Below the pieces are notes generated by a model. That model was not told where the DNA came from, did no database searches, and was given only the letters and a program-made list of their open reading frames with translations. DNA of 41,611 bases, taken from assembly GCA_012837935.1 (NCBI GenBank), contig DUQG01000077.1, positions 1 to 41,611 of the forward strand, written 5' to 3'. Shown in pieces: positions 8,710-17,237 of the stretch. A program made the position numbers and the translations under genes. Every line of letters begins with the position of its first letter. The first letter of the stretch is position 1. Origin of the DNA: Bacteroidales bacterium (lineage in GTDB: Bacteria > Bacteroidota > Bacteroidia > Bacteroidales > Paludibacteraceae).

Positions 8710-9389
8710 TTTTTAATATCTTTTCTTTTATATGATACATTTTTTATATACAGCTTACCTTTTTCATCCTCAATATAACCATTTGGATAGGGATATTCAA
8801 GACATCTAAAAAAATTATAAAGTTGTTCCGTATCCATTTTAATAAATTGTTCTTTAGTTAAACAACTGTCTTCAGGTTTTCGTTTAGGTCTCACAATATC
8901 TTCTGCATCCCAAGTTTTCCATTGGATATTTGGATAATCGTCTAAGTATCTATTAAAAAGTACTTTGCTTGTAACGGTCATTTGTTCTAAAATATCGGTC
9001 ATATTACCGGAAAGATCCAAATCGACTTCATGTGAATACAATCTATTATGAGTATGCGCCCGTTTTGAGTCTTTATCATAAGTAAAGCTAAACACTCTAT
9101 GCTTCGTTCTTGTTATACCGTCAATAATTTGTAATTGAATTGGAGTTCCGTATGAGTATCTGTCTAACTCGGCACAATGCACACCAATAGCTTCAATTTT
9201 ACTTGTAATATCTTCACCAAGCTCCTCACTCCATCCGCAAGAAACTATTAAATCAAACTCAGACAGATTAATATCCAATAGTTCTTTGTGCGTTTTACAT
9301 AATAAACACTCAGATACTTTTGGATGCTTAGCCACGGTTTCATATACCGGCATCGCCCAATCTCTATAGGCTAAATAAATTACTTTCAT
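8706..9389 (-). CDS. Formyltransferase-like protein, non-canonical active site
   Basis: Resembles the methionyl-tRNA/sugar formyltransferase superfamily, which uses N10-formyl-tetrahydrofolate. The core reads FDLIVSCGWSEEL, then GVHCAELDRYSYGTPIQLQI and TKHRVFSF. This matches the loop N-x-H-x-S-L-L-P-x-x-R-G-x-x-P and the T-x-H strand, but the catalytic Asn is replaced (GVH). The C-terminal third, KRKPEDSCLTKEQFIKM followed by FFRCLEYPYPNGYI, is the R-x-P-E-D-S / PYPNA tail found in LPS sugar formyltransferases. I place the start at the ATG at 9389, 11 bases after the DegT stop. An in-frame start at 9419 would add ten residues and overlap that gene. Next to amino-sugar genes it may N-formylate a sugar, or it may have lost that chemistry. 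Confidence 0.65.
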   Translation of the reverse strand: MKVIYLAYRDWAMPVYETVAKHPKVSECLLCKTHKELLDINLSEFDLIVSCGWSEELGEDITSKIEAIGVHCAELDRYSYGTPIQLQIIDGITRTKHRVFSFTYDKDSKRAHTHNRLYSHEVDLDLSGNMTDILEQMTVTSKVLFNRYLDDYPNIQWKTWDAEDIVRPKRKPEDSCLTKEQFIKMDTEQLYNFFRCLEYPYPNGYIEDEKGKLYIKNVSYKRKDIKK

Positions 9390-9400
9390 ATTATTACATT

Positions 9401-10459
9401 TTACATCCACCATCCACAAGGAACGGCGAAAAATTTATTATAAAATTCATTTACTCCCTTTAATTCGTCTTGTTTTCCAAAAAGTGAATAATTATTATTA
9501 TTCAAATGAACGCTTGAGGCGTAATATCCTTTGTCTCGAAAATAATCAATCAATTCATTTTTTTTGTTTGTAAGCAATCCAAATACCCAATAGTTAGGTA
9601 ACGTATTTTCTATTTCAAACAAAGGAGTACAATTTAATCCGTCATTTTTTATTTTTTCTTTCCAATGGTTTGCATTTTCACGTTGTTGATTTAGTAAACT
9701 TTCCAATTCAGGCATTTGCTTCAATGCTATATAAGCATTTACTTCATTCATTAAGGCGGCATAACCAACGGAAGTAATATCGCATTGTGGGCTTATTTCA
9801 CCGCGACTGTCACGAAAAACACTTCGATCAACTCCTAAGTCACGAGCTTTTTTTGCTACATCAAAATGCTTTTTATCATTTAATACAACAATTCCTCCTT
9901 CAATAGCATTTGGTAAGCGTACTGCCTGCATAGAAATAACTGTGGCATCACTACCACAATTACCTACTTTTTTACCTTTATAAATTATACCCATTCCATC
10001 AGTGCAGTCGTCAATCGTAAAAATTCCTGCGGAATGTGCTATGGCGTTTATTTCATCAATATATCCTGCATAACCCAAATGTTGATTGTGCATAATGGCT
10101 TTAGTGCGTGCTGTTATTTTTTCTTTTACGCTATCAGGCGAGAGCGTTCCCGTTTTAGGCTCAACGTCCGCCCAGACAACTTTAAGTCCCTTCACTGCTA
10201 ACGGCTGTGACGACTGCAAACAACACACCGGCGAAGCAATCACTTCATCGCCGGCTCTAACTCCAAGTGCTGATAACGCTACATTTAATGCCGAAGCATA
10301 GTTATTAACAACCAAAGCCTTTTCAGTACCAAGATAAGTTTGTATCTCTTTTTCCAATGTTCTACCCCACTGCCCATACGTGAGTTTACCGGAATAAAGT
10401 ATTTCATTTAATCCGTCGGTAATATGTTTAGGCATATAGGGTTTGAAAAGAGGTATCAT
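9401..10459 (-). CDS. DegT/DnrJ/EryC1/StrS-family protein lacking the PLP lysine
   Basis: A fold-type I sugar aminotransferase paralogue of 352 residues, similar along its length to the protein encoded just upstream (10473-11561). The start MIPLFKPYMP, the Asp that contacts the cofactor ring nitrogen (D151 in TIDDCTDG) and the tail PCGWW are shared. The segment SMQAVRLPNAIEGG has Arg181 (codon CGC) where the paralogue and the family have the Schiff-base lysine (SLQAIKHMTTVDGG). The conserved His of EDAAH is Asp154 here. The protein stops directly after CGWWM, so it lacks about 17 residues of its paralogue's C-terminus. It cannot be an ordinary transaminase. It could be a lyase/dehydratase-like enzyme (KdnA/ColD-type proteins have His at this site), a heteromeric partner, or a binding protein. 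The frame is intact, with no sign of decay. Confidence 0.8.
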   Translation of the reverse strand: MIPLFKPYMPKHITDGLNEILYSGKLTYGQWGRTLEKEIQTYLGTEKALVVNNYASALNVALSALGVRAGDEVIASPVCCLQSSQPLAVKGLKVVWADVEPKTGTLSPDSVKEKITARTKAIMHNQHLGYAGYIDEINAIAHSAGIFTIDDCTDGMGIIYKGKKVGNCGSDATVISMQAVRLPNAIEGGIVVLNDKKHFDVAKKARDLGVDRSVFRDSRGEISPQCDITSVGYAALMNEVNAYIALKQMPELESLLNQQRENANHWKEKIKNDGLNCTPLFEIENTLPNYWVFGLLTNKKNELIDYFRDKGYYASSVHLNNNNYSLFGKQDELKGVNEFYNKFFAVPCGWWM

Positions 10460-10472
10460 AAATAATGATTTT

Positions 10473-11561
10473 TTACCAACCTTTTTTTATTACATCTGCA
10501 ATATATTCCCTATCCTCATTATTTACCCACCAACCACAAGGAATATGGACTAATTTTTCGTAGAATTTATCCATATTCGGCAGTTCTCGTTTTGATTGGG
10601 CAAAAATACTATGTAAGTCATTACGATGATGCAACGGTGAAGCTAAAATATTGTTATCAGCCATCATTTTAATAAAATCTTCCCTACGCTCTACTTTTAT
10701 TGTATATAGCCAATAGGAAGGTTCTGTATCATTATAGTAGGGAACCAACTCCAAGCCAGCTATATTTTTTAATGCATTATCGTAAAATTTTCCATTTTCG
10801 ATATATCTACCCACTACAGACTCTATGTGTCGCATTTGCACCAAGCCAATGGTGGCATTTACATTATTCATCGCATATTTATAACCCGTTTCTGTGATGT
10901 CGTTTTCAAGTCGGCTTTTCCCTTTGTCCAATCCAAACCATCGCATTCTTCTGGCTCTGGGAAGTTGTTTGTCCTCTTTGAAAGTAAGAAAACCTCCGTC
11001 AACAGTAGTCATGTGTTTAATGGCTTGAAGTGAAAAAATGGTATATGGTGAATTACTACCAATAAACTTACCGTTATATTTACTACCTAACGCATGTGCA
11101 GCATCTTCAATAATAGGAATATTAAACTCTTGTGATATTTTATTAAATTCATCCATATCGCAGACCATTCCTGCGTAATGAACAAGCATTATAGCCTTGG
11201 TTCTGGATGTAATAAGTGAACGTACAGATACAGGATCTAATAATCCTGTTCGCACATCTACATCACCCCAAACAACTTTAGCACCAACCATCGTTATAGA
11301 CGTGTTTGTAGGCTCTGCAGTCATAGGCGTACTTATTACTTCATCGCCCTCTTTTACTCCTGCTAAAATCAAAGCTAAATGAAGTGCGTCAGTGCCTGAA
11401 TGTAATGCTAACACATTTGGATTACCAATATAATTAGCAAATTGACGTTCAAACTTATAAACAGGTTCGCCCTCAGCTATATACCCACTATACAGAGTAT
11501 TTTCCAGTTCCGGCATTAACTCTTCTCTGGGCGGAAGATAGGGTTTTACTAATGGTATCAT
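10473..11561 (-). CDS. DegT/DnrJ/EryC1/StrS sugar aminotransferase
   Basis: PLP-dependent aminotransferase of 362 residues that should transfer the amino group of glutamate to a keto-sugar nucleotide. The family parts are present in order: MIPLVKPYLPPREE, the glycine-rich cofactor phosphate segment HSGTDALHLAL at 54-64, VEDAAH-like IEDAAHALGS at 151-160 with D153, and the Schiff-base lysine K182 in SLQAIKHMTTVDGG. Its start overlaps the 4,6-dehydratase stop by 4 bases, so its substrate is most likely the 4-keto-6-deoxy-HexNAc nucleotide made by that enzyme (PseC-, PglE- or perosamine-synthase-like role). Which epimer is produced cannot be decided. A catalytically altered paralogue follows 13 bases downstream, pointing to a tandem duplication. 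Confidence 0.88.
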   Translation of the reverse strand: MIPLVKPYLPPREELMPELENTLYSGYIAEGEPVYKFERQFANYIGNPNVLALHSGTDALHLALILAGVKEGDEVISTPMTAEPTNTSITMVGAKVVWGDVDVRTGLLDPVSVRSLITSRTKAIMLVHYAGMVCDMDEFNKISQEFNIPIIEDAAHALGSKYNGKFIGSNSPYTIFSLQAIKHMTTVDGGFLTFKEDKQLPRARRMRWFGLDKGKSRLENDITETGYKYAMNNVNATIGLVQMRHIESVVGRYIENGKFYDNALKNIAGLELVPYYNDTEPSYWLYTIKVERREDFIKMMADNNILASPLHHRNDLHSIFAQSKRELPNMDKFYEKLVHIPCGWWVNNEDREYIADVIKKGW

Positions 11562-12580
11562 TTTTGAAAATTATTTAATTCTTTTTTCACATAATCTAAC
11601 GTAAGTAACATTTCTTTCATCTCATCAACACTCAAACGATAGGTGTTATCAGAGTTGTATTCATACTCAACCAGCTTATTTCCCTCAGTTTGCATATATT
11701 TTGTGTAATTTAAATCTCTAAAATCAGCAGGAATATGGTAAAAATCTCCCAAATCCTCTGCTTTAGACATTTCCTCCTTAGTACACAAAGTTTCGTAAAG
11801 TTTTTCCCCATGTCTTGGTCCTATAATGCGAATTTCATTATCAGCATTAAAGAGTTCTTTAACAGCTTGAGCTAAAACTCCAATAGTTGCAGCCGGTGCT
11901 TTTTGAATAAAGGTATCACCCGGATGAGCGTTTTTAAAAGCAAACATTACTAAATCTACAGCATCATCAAGGGACATCATAAAGCGTGTCATATTGGGAT
12001 CAGTTACAGTCAGAGGTAAACCTTCTTTTATTTGGTTAATGAATAGGGGAATAATTGAACCTCGTGAACACATAATATTACCATAACGTGTTGCACAGAT
12101 TACACCTTCATTGCGTTGTACTCTACGATCTCTTGCTTTTGAAATAGCTAATTTTTCCATCAAAGCTTTTGTCATTCCCATAGAGTTTATAGGATAGGCA
12201 GCCTTATCCGTACTCAACACAACAACTTTTTTAACATTGTTTTTCGCTGCAGCTTCTAAGACATTTTCTGCACCAAACAGATTCGTTCTTATAGCCTCCA
12301 TTGGGTAAAATTCGCAAGAAGGAACTTGTTTTAATGCTGCGGCATGAAAAACGAAATCTACCCCATCCATAGCATTGTTAATGGAATCAAACTCACGTAT
12401 ATTTCCAATGATAAAGTTTAATTTATCATTTTTATATCGAATACGCATGTCTTCCTGTTTTTTTTCATCCCTACTAAAAATGCGAATTTCTCTCAATTCT
12501 GAATCAAGAAAATGCTCTAAAACTGCATTTCCAAATGAACCGGTACCTCCAGTAATCATTAAGACCTTGTCTTTAAACAT
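11558..12580 (-). CDS. capE: UDP-GlcNAc 4,6-dehydratase, 5-inverting (CapE/FnlA/WbjB type)
   Basis: Short-chain dehydrogenase-like enzyme of 340 residues that converts UDP-GlcNAc to a UDP-2-acetamido-2,6-dideoxy-4-hexulose, usually with inversion at C5. It shows the NAD site ITGGTGSFGNAV at 9-20, FHAAALKQVPSCEF at 78-91, STDKAAYP at 123-130, the family MxxxK catalytic pair M134/K138 in place of YxxxK, RYGNIMCSRGSIIPLF and a GPRHGEKLYETL segment near the end. Length and motifs fit CapE of Staphylococcus aureus. In the L-FucNAc route CapE is followed by CapF and CapG; neither is in the window, and an aminotransferase follows instead. That suggests a 4-amino sugar product. It sits 7 bases after wecB. 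Confidence 0.87.
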   Translation of the reverse strand: MFKDKVLMITGGTGSFGNAVLEHFLDSELREIRIFSRDEKKQEDMRIRYKNDKLNFIIGNIREFDSINNAMDGVDFVFHAAALKQVPSCEFYPMEAIRTNLFGAENVLEAAAKNNVKKVVVLSTDKAAYPINSMGMTKALMEKLAISKARDRRVQRNEGVICATRYGNIMCSRGSIIPLFINQIKEGLPLTVTDPNMTRFMMSLDDAVDLVMFAFKNAHPGDTFIQKAPAATIGVLAQAVKELFNADNEIRIIGPRHGEKLYETLCTKEEMSKAEDLGDFYHIPADFRDLNYTKYMQTEGNKLVEYEYNSDNTYRLSVDEMKEMLLTLDYVKKELNNFQK

Positions 12581-12587
12581 AATAAAT

Positions 12588-13757
12588 CTATTTTAAATAC
12601 TTTGTTATCCTCTCACACGCCCTTCCATCTCCATATGGATTGGTAGCTTGTGCCATCGAGTTGTAGTAATCTTTAGTATCTAAAAGTTCAGAAACTTCAT
12701 TTACAATTTTATCATAATCGGTACCAACTAATTTTACCGTTCCTGCATCCAGAGCTTCTGGACGCTCTGTGGTATCACGCATAACTAGGACAGGTTTACC
12801 TAATCCGGGTGCTTCTTCTTGTATGCCACCACTATCGGTCAGTACCAGTGTGGATTTTTCCATCAAATAAACAAATGGCAGGTAGTCGAGAGGCTCTATG
12901 AAAAACAAGTTTCGAGTTTCGAAGTCTCCAAACACCTCCTGAATAGGTCGCCGAACATTGGGGTTTAAGTGCATGGGATACACAAAATTAACATCAAGGT
13001 ATTTCTCAGTCAGGGTTTTAATAGCATTAAGCATATTGATAAATCCTTCACCGAAATTTTCTCTTCTATGCCCTGTAATTAACACGAGTTTTGAAGCTCC
13101 CTCAGCAGAAAGACTTCGTACCATATCTGAAGGTAGTCCGCTATTGGTAAGGGTTTCAGCCACCTCTGACTGTAAGTTCTTGTCTAATTTAATTTTATCG
13201 ATTACCCAATATAGCGCATCAATCACCGTATTTCCAGTTACTATAATATCTTTTTCGTCTATTGCTTCACAAAGTAAGTTTTCTTTGCTTAGTTGTGTTG
13301 GTGCAAAATGATAATTGGCTATGCGTCCCGTAATCTGGCGGTTCATTTCTTCAGGCCATGGGCTGTAGATGTTATGTGTACGTAGTCCGGCTTCAATATG
13401 TCCTACGGGAATTTGCTTATAAAATGCCGCTAATGCTGCTGCCGTGGATGTAGATGTATCTCCATGTACCAGCACCAAGTCGGGTTGGCTTTCAGTAAGC
13501 ACGTCTCGTAAACCCAATAAAATTCGTGAAGTAATATCATAGAGATCTTGACCCTGCTTCATGATATTCAAATCATAATCCGGCTCAATTTCAAACAACT
13601 GCAATACTTGATCAAGCATTTCACGGTGTTGACCTGTAACACAAACTATCGTTTCAAACTTATCTGGATGTTTTTGAAATTCCTTTACCAAAGGTGCCAT
13701 CTTAATAGCCTCAGGACGAGTACCAAAGACAAGCATTATTTTTTTTACACTTTGCAT
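12588..13757 (-). CDS. wecB: UDP-N-acetylglucosamine 2-epimerase (non-hydrolysing)
   Basis: Interconverts UDP-GlcNAc and UDP-ManNAc in the cytoplasm. From the ATG at 13757 the protein has 389 residues, the normal WecB length, and starts [20 protein letters not shown]. Family motifs follow: [61 protein letters not shown] and [16 protein letters not shown]. The acid, histidine and arginine residues in the TGHRREN and EEMNR segments are those used for substrate binding. An upstream in-frame start at 13832 adds 25 residues with no match to the family, so I reject it. The gene lies 80 bases after wecC and 7 before the 4,6-dehydratase gene. Together with WecC it makes UDP-ManNAcA. Confidence 0.93.
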   Translation of the reverse strand: MQSVKKIMLVFGTRPEAIKMAPLVKEFQKHPDKFETIVCVTGQHREMLDQVLQLFEIEPDYDLNIMKQGQDLYDITSRILLGLRDVLTESQPDLVLVHGDTSTSTAAALAAFYKQIPVGHIEAGLRTHNIYSPWPEEMNRQITGRIANYHFAPTQLSKENLLCEAIDEKDIIVTGNTVIDALYWVIDKIKLDKNLQSEVAETLTNSGLPSDMVRSLSAEGASKLVLITGHRRENFGEGFINMLNAIKTLTEKYLDVNFVYPMHLNPNVRRPIQEVFGDFETRNLFFIEPLDYLPFVYLMEKSTLVLTDSGGIQEEAPGLGKPVLVMRDTTERPEALDAGTVKLVGTDYDKIVNEVSELLDTKDYYNSMAQATNPYGDGRACERITKYLK

Positions 13758-13837
13758 ATCGCTTTTATTTTTTGTTGCTTCAGAGTACGAGTTAAGTGAA
13801 TTATATATAACATCTCCTATCCCCCGCCACAATACAT

Positions 13838-15043
13838 TTATTTTCTAAACACCCCACAAAAATCTAATATAACCTTATCATTCCGCCACGGTAAAGATTT
13901 AAACTCATCGTGCGCCACTAAGAAAACAATTACATCCGCATCGTTATAAGCTTTTTTGTAATCGGTTAGTTTAAAAACATTATGATTATTAATATTGGGT
14001 TCTACGATAAGAAAATCACCGTTACTATGTGCTTGCATCACCTTTGTAACAATATATTTTGCAGGCGATTCGCGCAAGTCGTCAATATTTGGTTTAAAAG
14101 CTATACCCATCAGTGCAACCTTAGGCTCTCTTCCATATTCCAACTCAAACTCTTTAATTGTGTTTTGTGTTTTTTCAGCACACCAGAATGCTTTATAATT
14201 ATTAATTTCACGAGCTTTAGCGATAATTTGCGACTCCATAGGGAAATCGGCTGTAATAAAGTACGGGTCAACAGCAATACAATGACCACCCACACCGCTA
14301 CCGGGTTGAAGAATATTTACCCTCGGATGTTTATTAGCTAAGTCAATAAGCTCCCACACATTAATTCCGGCTTTATCACAAATGATGGAAAGCTCGTTAG
14401 CAAAAGCAATCTGCACATCACGGGAAGAGTTTTCGGTAAGTTTACACATCTCTGCCGTTCGCGCATTGGTCTTATGTAGTTCGCCTTTAACAAATTGACG
14501 ATAAAACTCCACTGCTTTCTCAGTGGATTGGTTGTCAATGCCACCAATTACACGGTCGTTGTGCACCAATTCATAAATAACATTTCCGGGAAGCACTCGC
14601 TCGGGACAGTATGCTATGTAAATTTTATCCTTCAATTTCGGTCTTTCTAAAAAAATAAGATCCGCCAATTTCTCAGTCGTACCCACCGGCGAAGTTGATT
14701 CAATAATAAACAAATCACCTTCTTTCAAGAATGGTAGCACCGTCCGTGTAGCAGATTCTACATACGAAATATCGGGTTCATGATCAGCAGTAAAAGGCGT
14801 AGGAACCACAATAAGATAAGCATCACTAACTTCGGGTTTTAACGAAGCTTTAAGTTTACCTTTTGATACAACTTCATGACACAACTCTTGAAGTCCGGGT
14901 TCTACAATGTGGATTTTTCCTTGATTAATGGTCTCAACCACACGTGGATTAATATCCACCCCAATTATAGCTAAATTATGCTGGGCTGCAATTATAGCAG
15001 TTGGTAGCCCTATATAACCCAATCCTATAAAACAAGCTTTCAT
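13838..15043 (-). CDS. wecC: UDP-N-acetyl-D-mannosamine dehydrogenase
   Basis: NAD-dependent four-electron oxidation of UDP-ManNAc to UDP-ManNAcA. From the ATG at 15043 the protein has 401 residues and starts [16 protein letters not shown] with the Rossmann dinucleotide motif. Further landmarks are [44 protein letters not shown] and the catalytic-cysteine segment [15 protein letters not shown]. The middle phrases match WecC rather than UDP-glucose dehydrogenase. An in-frame TTG at 15154 would add 37 lysine-rich, unconserved residues and is unlikely to be used. It is the first gene of the operon seen here and follows a leader of about 190 bases after the likely promoter at 15240-15268. Confidence 0.93.
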   Translation of the reverse strand: MKACFIGLGYIGLPTAIIAAQHNLAIIGVDINPRVVETINQGKIHIVEPGLQELCHEVVSKGKLKASLKPEVSDAYLIVVPTPFTADHEPDISYVESATRTVLPFLKEGDLFIIESTSPVGTTEKLADLIFLERPKLKDKIYIAYCPERVLPGNVIYELVHNDRVIGGIDNQSTEKAVEFYRQFVKGELHKTNARTAEMCKLTENSSRDVQIAFANELSIICDKAGINVWELIDLANKHPRVNILQPGSGVGGHCIAVDPYFITADFPMESQIIAKAREINNYKAFWCAEKTQNTIKEFELEYGREPKVALMGIAFKPNIDDLRESPAKYIVTKVMQAHSNGDFLIVEPNINNHNVFKLTDYKKAYNDADVIVFLVAHDEFKSLPWRNDKVILDFCGVFRK

Positions 15044-15239
15044 ACGGTTCAAATAATTAAATGTTCTTTTGTTCTTGTAACAATAAGATAAATCCCCAGC
15101 AACGCAATACTCAAACAAATATTTAATAGTTTTGTTTATCTTCTTTTTCTTCAAAACAAAATCAAAAAATCTTTTTTCTTTGAAAACAAGGTAAAAACAA
15201 ACAAACCCGTCGTACTATCTATCTGTTACTAAGGATTTG

Positions 15240-15268
15240 CAAAAGTACTTAAAAATTACGAGAATCAA
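15240..15268 (-). promoter_or_regulatory. Likely promoter of the polysaccharide operon
   Basis: On the minus strand TTG (15268-15266) is followed after 18 bases by TACTTTTG (15247-15240), which matches the Bacteroidota -7 consensus TAnnTTTG with a near-normal spacer. Transcription would begin near 15233, giving a leader of about 190 bases before wecC. Capsule operons of this phylum often have long leaders acted on by NusG-like antiterminators; no such gene is next to it here. Confidence 0.55.
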
Positions 15269-15498
15269 GCATTTTTAACACTTTAATTCTATTTTGCCTG
15301 AATTAACACCATACATCACAAATGCAAGTATTCTAAGAAACAATGATTCTCTTTATGTTATCAGTTGTCTCTACATCCAATACAAACAACATTTATTAAC
15401 TTACAAAGATAGTAAAAATTCAACTTATACTTAACGAATTTTACAAAATGAAACGCACAATTTTATTTTTACTGAATTTTTATAAACTTTTCCTTTAT

Positions 15499-15515
15499 AA
15501 AGTCAGGCTGACTTT
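15499..15515. promoter_or_regulatory. Perfect 17-base palindrome (operator-like) in the divergent spacer
   Basis: AAAGTCAG-G-CTGACTTT is a perfect inverted repeat of 8-base arms around one base. It lies about 200 bases before the sensor-kinase start and about 250 bases from the operon promoter on the other strand. It has no T tract or GC-rich core to act as a terminator, so a dimeric-regulator site is the simplest reading. No regulator is identified. Confidence 0.35.
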
Positions 15516-15595
15516 TCTTAAAACACAGCACGATTATTGCAGACAATTAGATTAATAGACTTTTAGACCTATAGACAGGAAAGATAAAATATAGA

Positions 15596-15655
15596 AGTTG
15601 GTAGTTGAACTCCTGAACTCGAAACTCGAAACACGCAACTCAAATGTTAAAAAAA
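15596..15655. repeat. Degenerate short direct repeats (ACTCGAAAC-type)
   Basis: Imperfect repeats of the type GAACTC / CGAAACTC / GAAACACGCAACTC lie just before the kinase gene. They are one of several spacers in the window with their own low-complexity repeat. The rest of the 674-base divergent spacer (15044-15717) shows only the promoters, the leader and the palindrome listed separately. Confidence 0.5.
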
Positions 15656-15702
15656 TCCACGTTAAAGTCTGTTAATTGTTAATTTAACATTTCATTTTGC
15701 AT

Positions 15703-15710
15703 TAACTTTG
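15703..15710 (+). promoter_or_regulatory. TAACTTTG -7 element before the sensor kinase
   Basis: TAACTTTG matches the TAnnTTTG consensus exactly and lies 7 bases before the ATG at 15718, so the transcript would be leaderless or nearly so. The -33 element is weak: the nearest TTG (15676-15678) leaves a 24-base spacer, longer than the usual 19-21. Confidence 0.42.
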
Positions 15711-15717
15711 TAATCTT

Positions 15718-17235
15718 ATGAAGAAAAGTACGCTTTGGACACTGATAATTGTGATGGCTGTTACCTTTGGAGCACTTATAGTGCTGCAAGTAAGGTATCT
15801 TACCTCAACTGCCGAAATGGCAGAAAAGCAATTTGACGATGGGGTAAAAATCAGTTTGATTCAGACAGTTACGCTTCTGGAGGAAAACGAAGCTCTTCAA
15901 TATTTGGCACAAACATTGGAGAGTAATAAGTATGTACAAAAGCGACCCGGTACAAGCAGACAGTTTAGCAGAACAGATGATTTGAGAATTTCCGACTCGG
16001 TTCGTACGGATTGGAACAAAAGACAAACTACACCATCCGTAAAACTATCAACCGGACACGGCAAAGCTACGATCGAACAAACTTCAAAGATTCTTCGTGA
16101 AAAATTTCAACAAAACTTTTCACGCTCAAAAACCATACTTGACCAAGCCGTATTCAATTGGATGAAGGAAACGGAAGGTAAAAACATCAACGAGCGAGTT
16201 GATTTTAATGAATTGGATGAAATCATTAGCACATATTTAAGTAGCAATGGAATTGAACTACCATTTCTCTATTCGGTAGTGGACAAGAGCAACAACATCA
16301 TCTATCGATGCAATAAATCGATACAAGTTAATGGTAAACCGAACACAGACAAATACGTTCAAAAGCTTTTCCCAAGAGAAGACAGTAGGCGTGAAGCCTA
16401 TATCGAAGTAGTTTTCCCTACAAAACAAAACTTCTTGTTTGGTTCATTAAACCTTTTGTTGCCTACTATTGGAGTTATTTTATTGACATTAGTCATATTT
16501 ATTAGTACCATTTCTATCATTTTCAGACAAAAGCAATTGAACACTATCAAGAATGATTTTGTTAATAATATGACACACGAGTTCAAAACACCGATTTCCA
16601 CCATCTCATTGGCTTCACAAATGCTTCAAGATGGCGATATTGGTAAGAATCCGGTAATGCTTAAGCATGTATCCAACGTGATTAAAGATGAAACAAAACG
16701 TCTTAGTCTACAGGTAGAAAAAGTGCTGCAAATGTCGATGTTTGAACACGAAAGAGCTACTTTGAAACTGACTGAAATCCAATTCAATAGTATGCTAAAG
16801 GATATTATCAGCAGTTTCTCGCTAAAAGTTACCAGCAAAGGCGGTGAAATAAACACCTTACTGAAAGCTCAAAACGACGTCGTAGTAATTGACGAAGTCC
16901 ATTTTACCAATGTGATTTTCAACTTGATGGACAATGCGCTCAAATACAGCGACAAATCTCCTATTCTGACTATTGAAACATGGAATGAAAAAGACAGCCT
17001 ATGTGTCAGTATTGAAGACAACGGAATTGGGATTAAAAAAGAAAACTTAAAACGAGTTTTTGAGAAATTTTACCGTGTTTCCACCGGCAATTTACATAAT
17101 GTAAAAGGATTTGGTCTGGGACTGGCGTATGTAAAAAAAATTATTACAGACCACCACGGCACCATCAAAGTGGAAAGTGAAATAGGATTAGGAACAAAAT
17201 TTATAATAACAATACCAACGCTTAAAATTAATTAA
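15718..17235 (+). CDS. rprX: Sensor histidine kinase, RprX-like
   Basis: Membrane-bound sensor kinase of 505 residues. A membrane segment at about 7-25 (LIIVMAVTFGALIVLQV) is followed by a periplasmic domain of about 210 residues without a recognised fold. A second membrane segment lies at about 242-268 (LLLPTIGVILLTLVIFISTI). The cytoplasmic part has the dimerisation/phosphoacceptor helix FVNNMTHEFKTPISTISL with H287, then the ATP-binding domain with N box FNLMDNALKYS, G1 EDNGIGIKKE, F box and G2 GFGLGLAYVK. The ORF ends 2 bases before the response regulator, so they form one operon. The pair resembles rprX/rprY of Bacteroides fragilis and Porphyromonas by memory of the regulator. The stimulus is unknown. 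Confidence 0.85.
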   Translation: MKKSTLWTLIIVMAVTFGALIVLQVRYLTSTAEMAEKQFDDGVKISLIQTVTLLEENEALQYLAQTLESNKYVQKRPGTSRQFSRTDDLRISDSVRTDWNKRQTTPSVKLSTGHGKATIEQTSKILREKFQQNFSRSKTILDQAVFNWMKETEGKNINERVDFNELDEIISTYLSSNGIELPFLYSVVDKSNNIIYRCNKSIQVNGKPNTDKYVQKLFPREDSRREAYIEVVFPTKQNFLFGSLNLLLPTIGVILLTLVIFISTISIIFRQKQLNTIKNDFVNNMTHEFKTPISTISLASQMLQDGDIGKNPVMLKHVSNVIKDETKRLSLQVEKVLQMSMFEHERATLKLTEIQFNSMLKDIISSFSLKVTSKGGEINTLLKAQNDVVVIDEVHFTNVIFNLMDNALKYSDKSPILTIETWNEKDSLCVSIEDNGIGIKKENLKRVFEKFYRVSTGNLHNVKGFGLGLAYVKKIITDHHGTIKVESEIGLGTKFIITIPTLKIN

Positions 17236-17237
17236 TT

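Noticed and set aside
13757-13832. Longer start for the UDP-GlcNAc 2-epimerase
   Set aside because: The extra 25 residues do not match the family; the ATG at 13757 gives the normal length.
15049-15135. A 26-codon frame before wecC encoding a hydrophobic helix (LNICLSIALLGIYLIV)
   Set aside because: It has no ATG and lies within the leader. It could be a remnant, but the evidence is too thin to call a gene.
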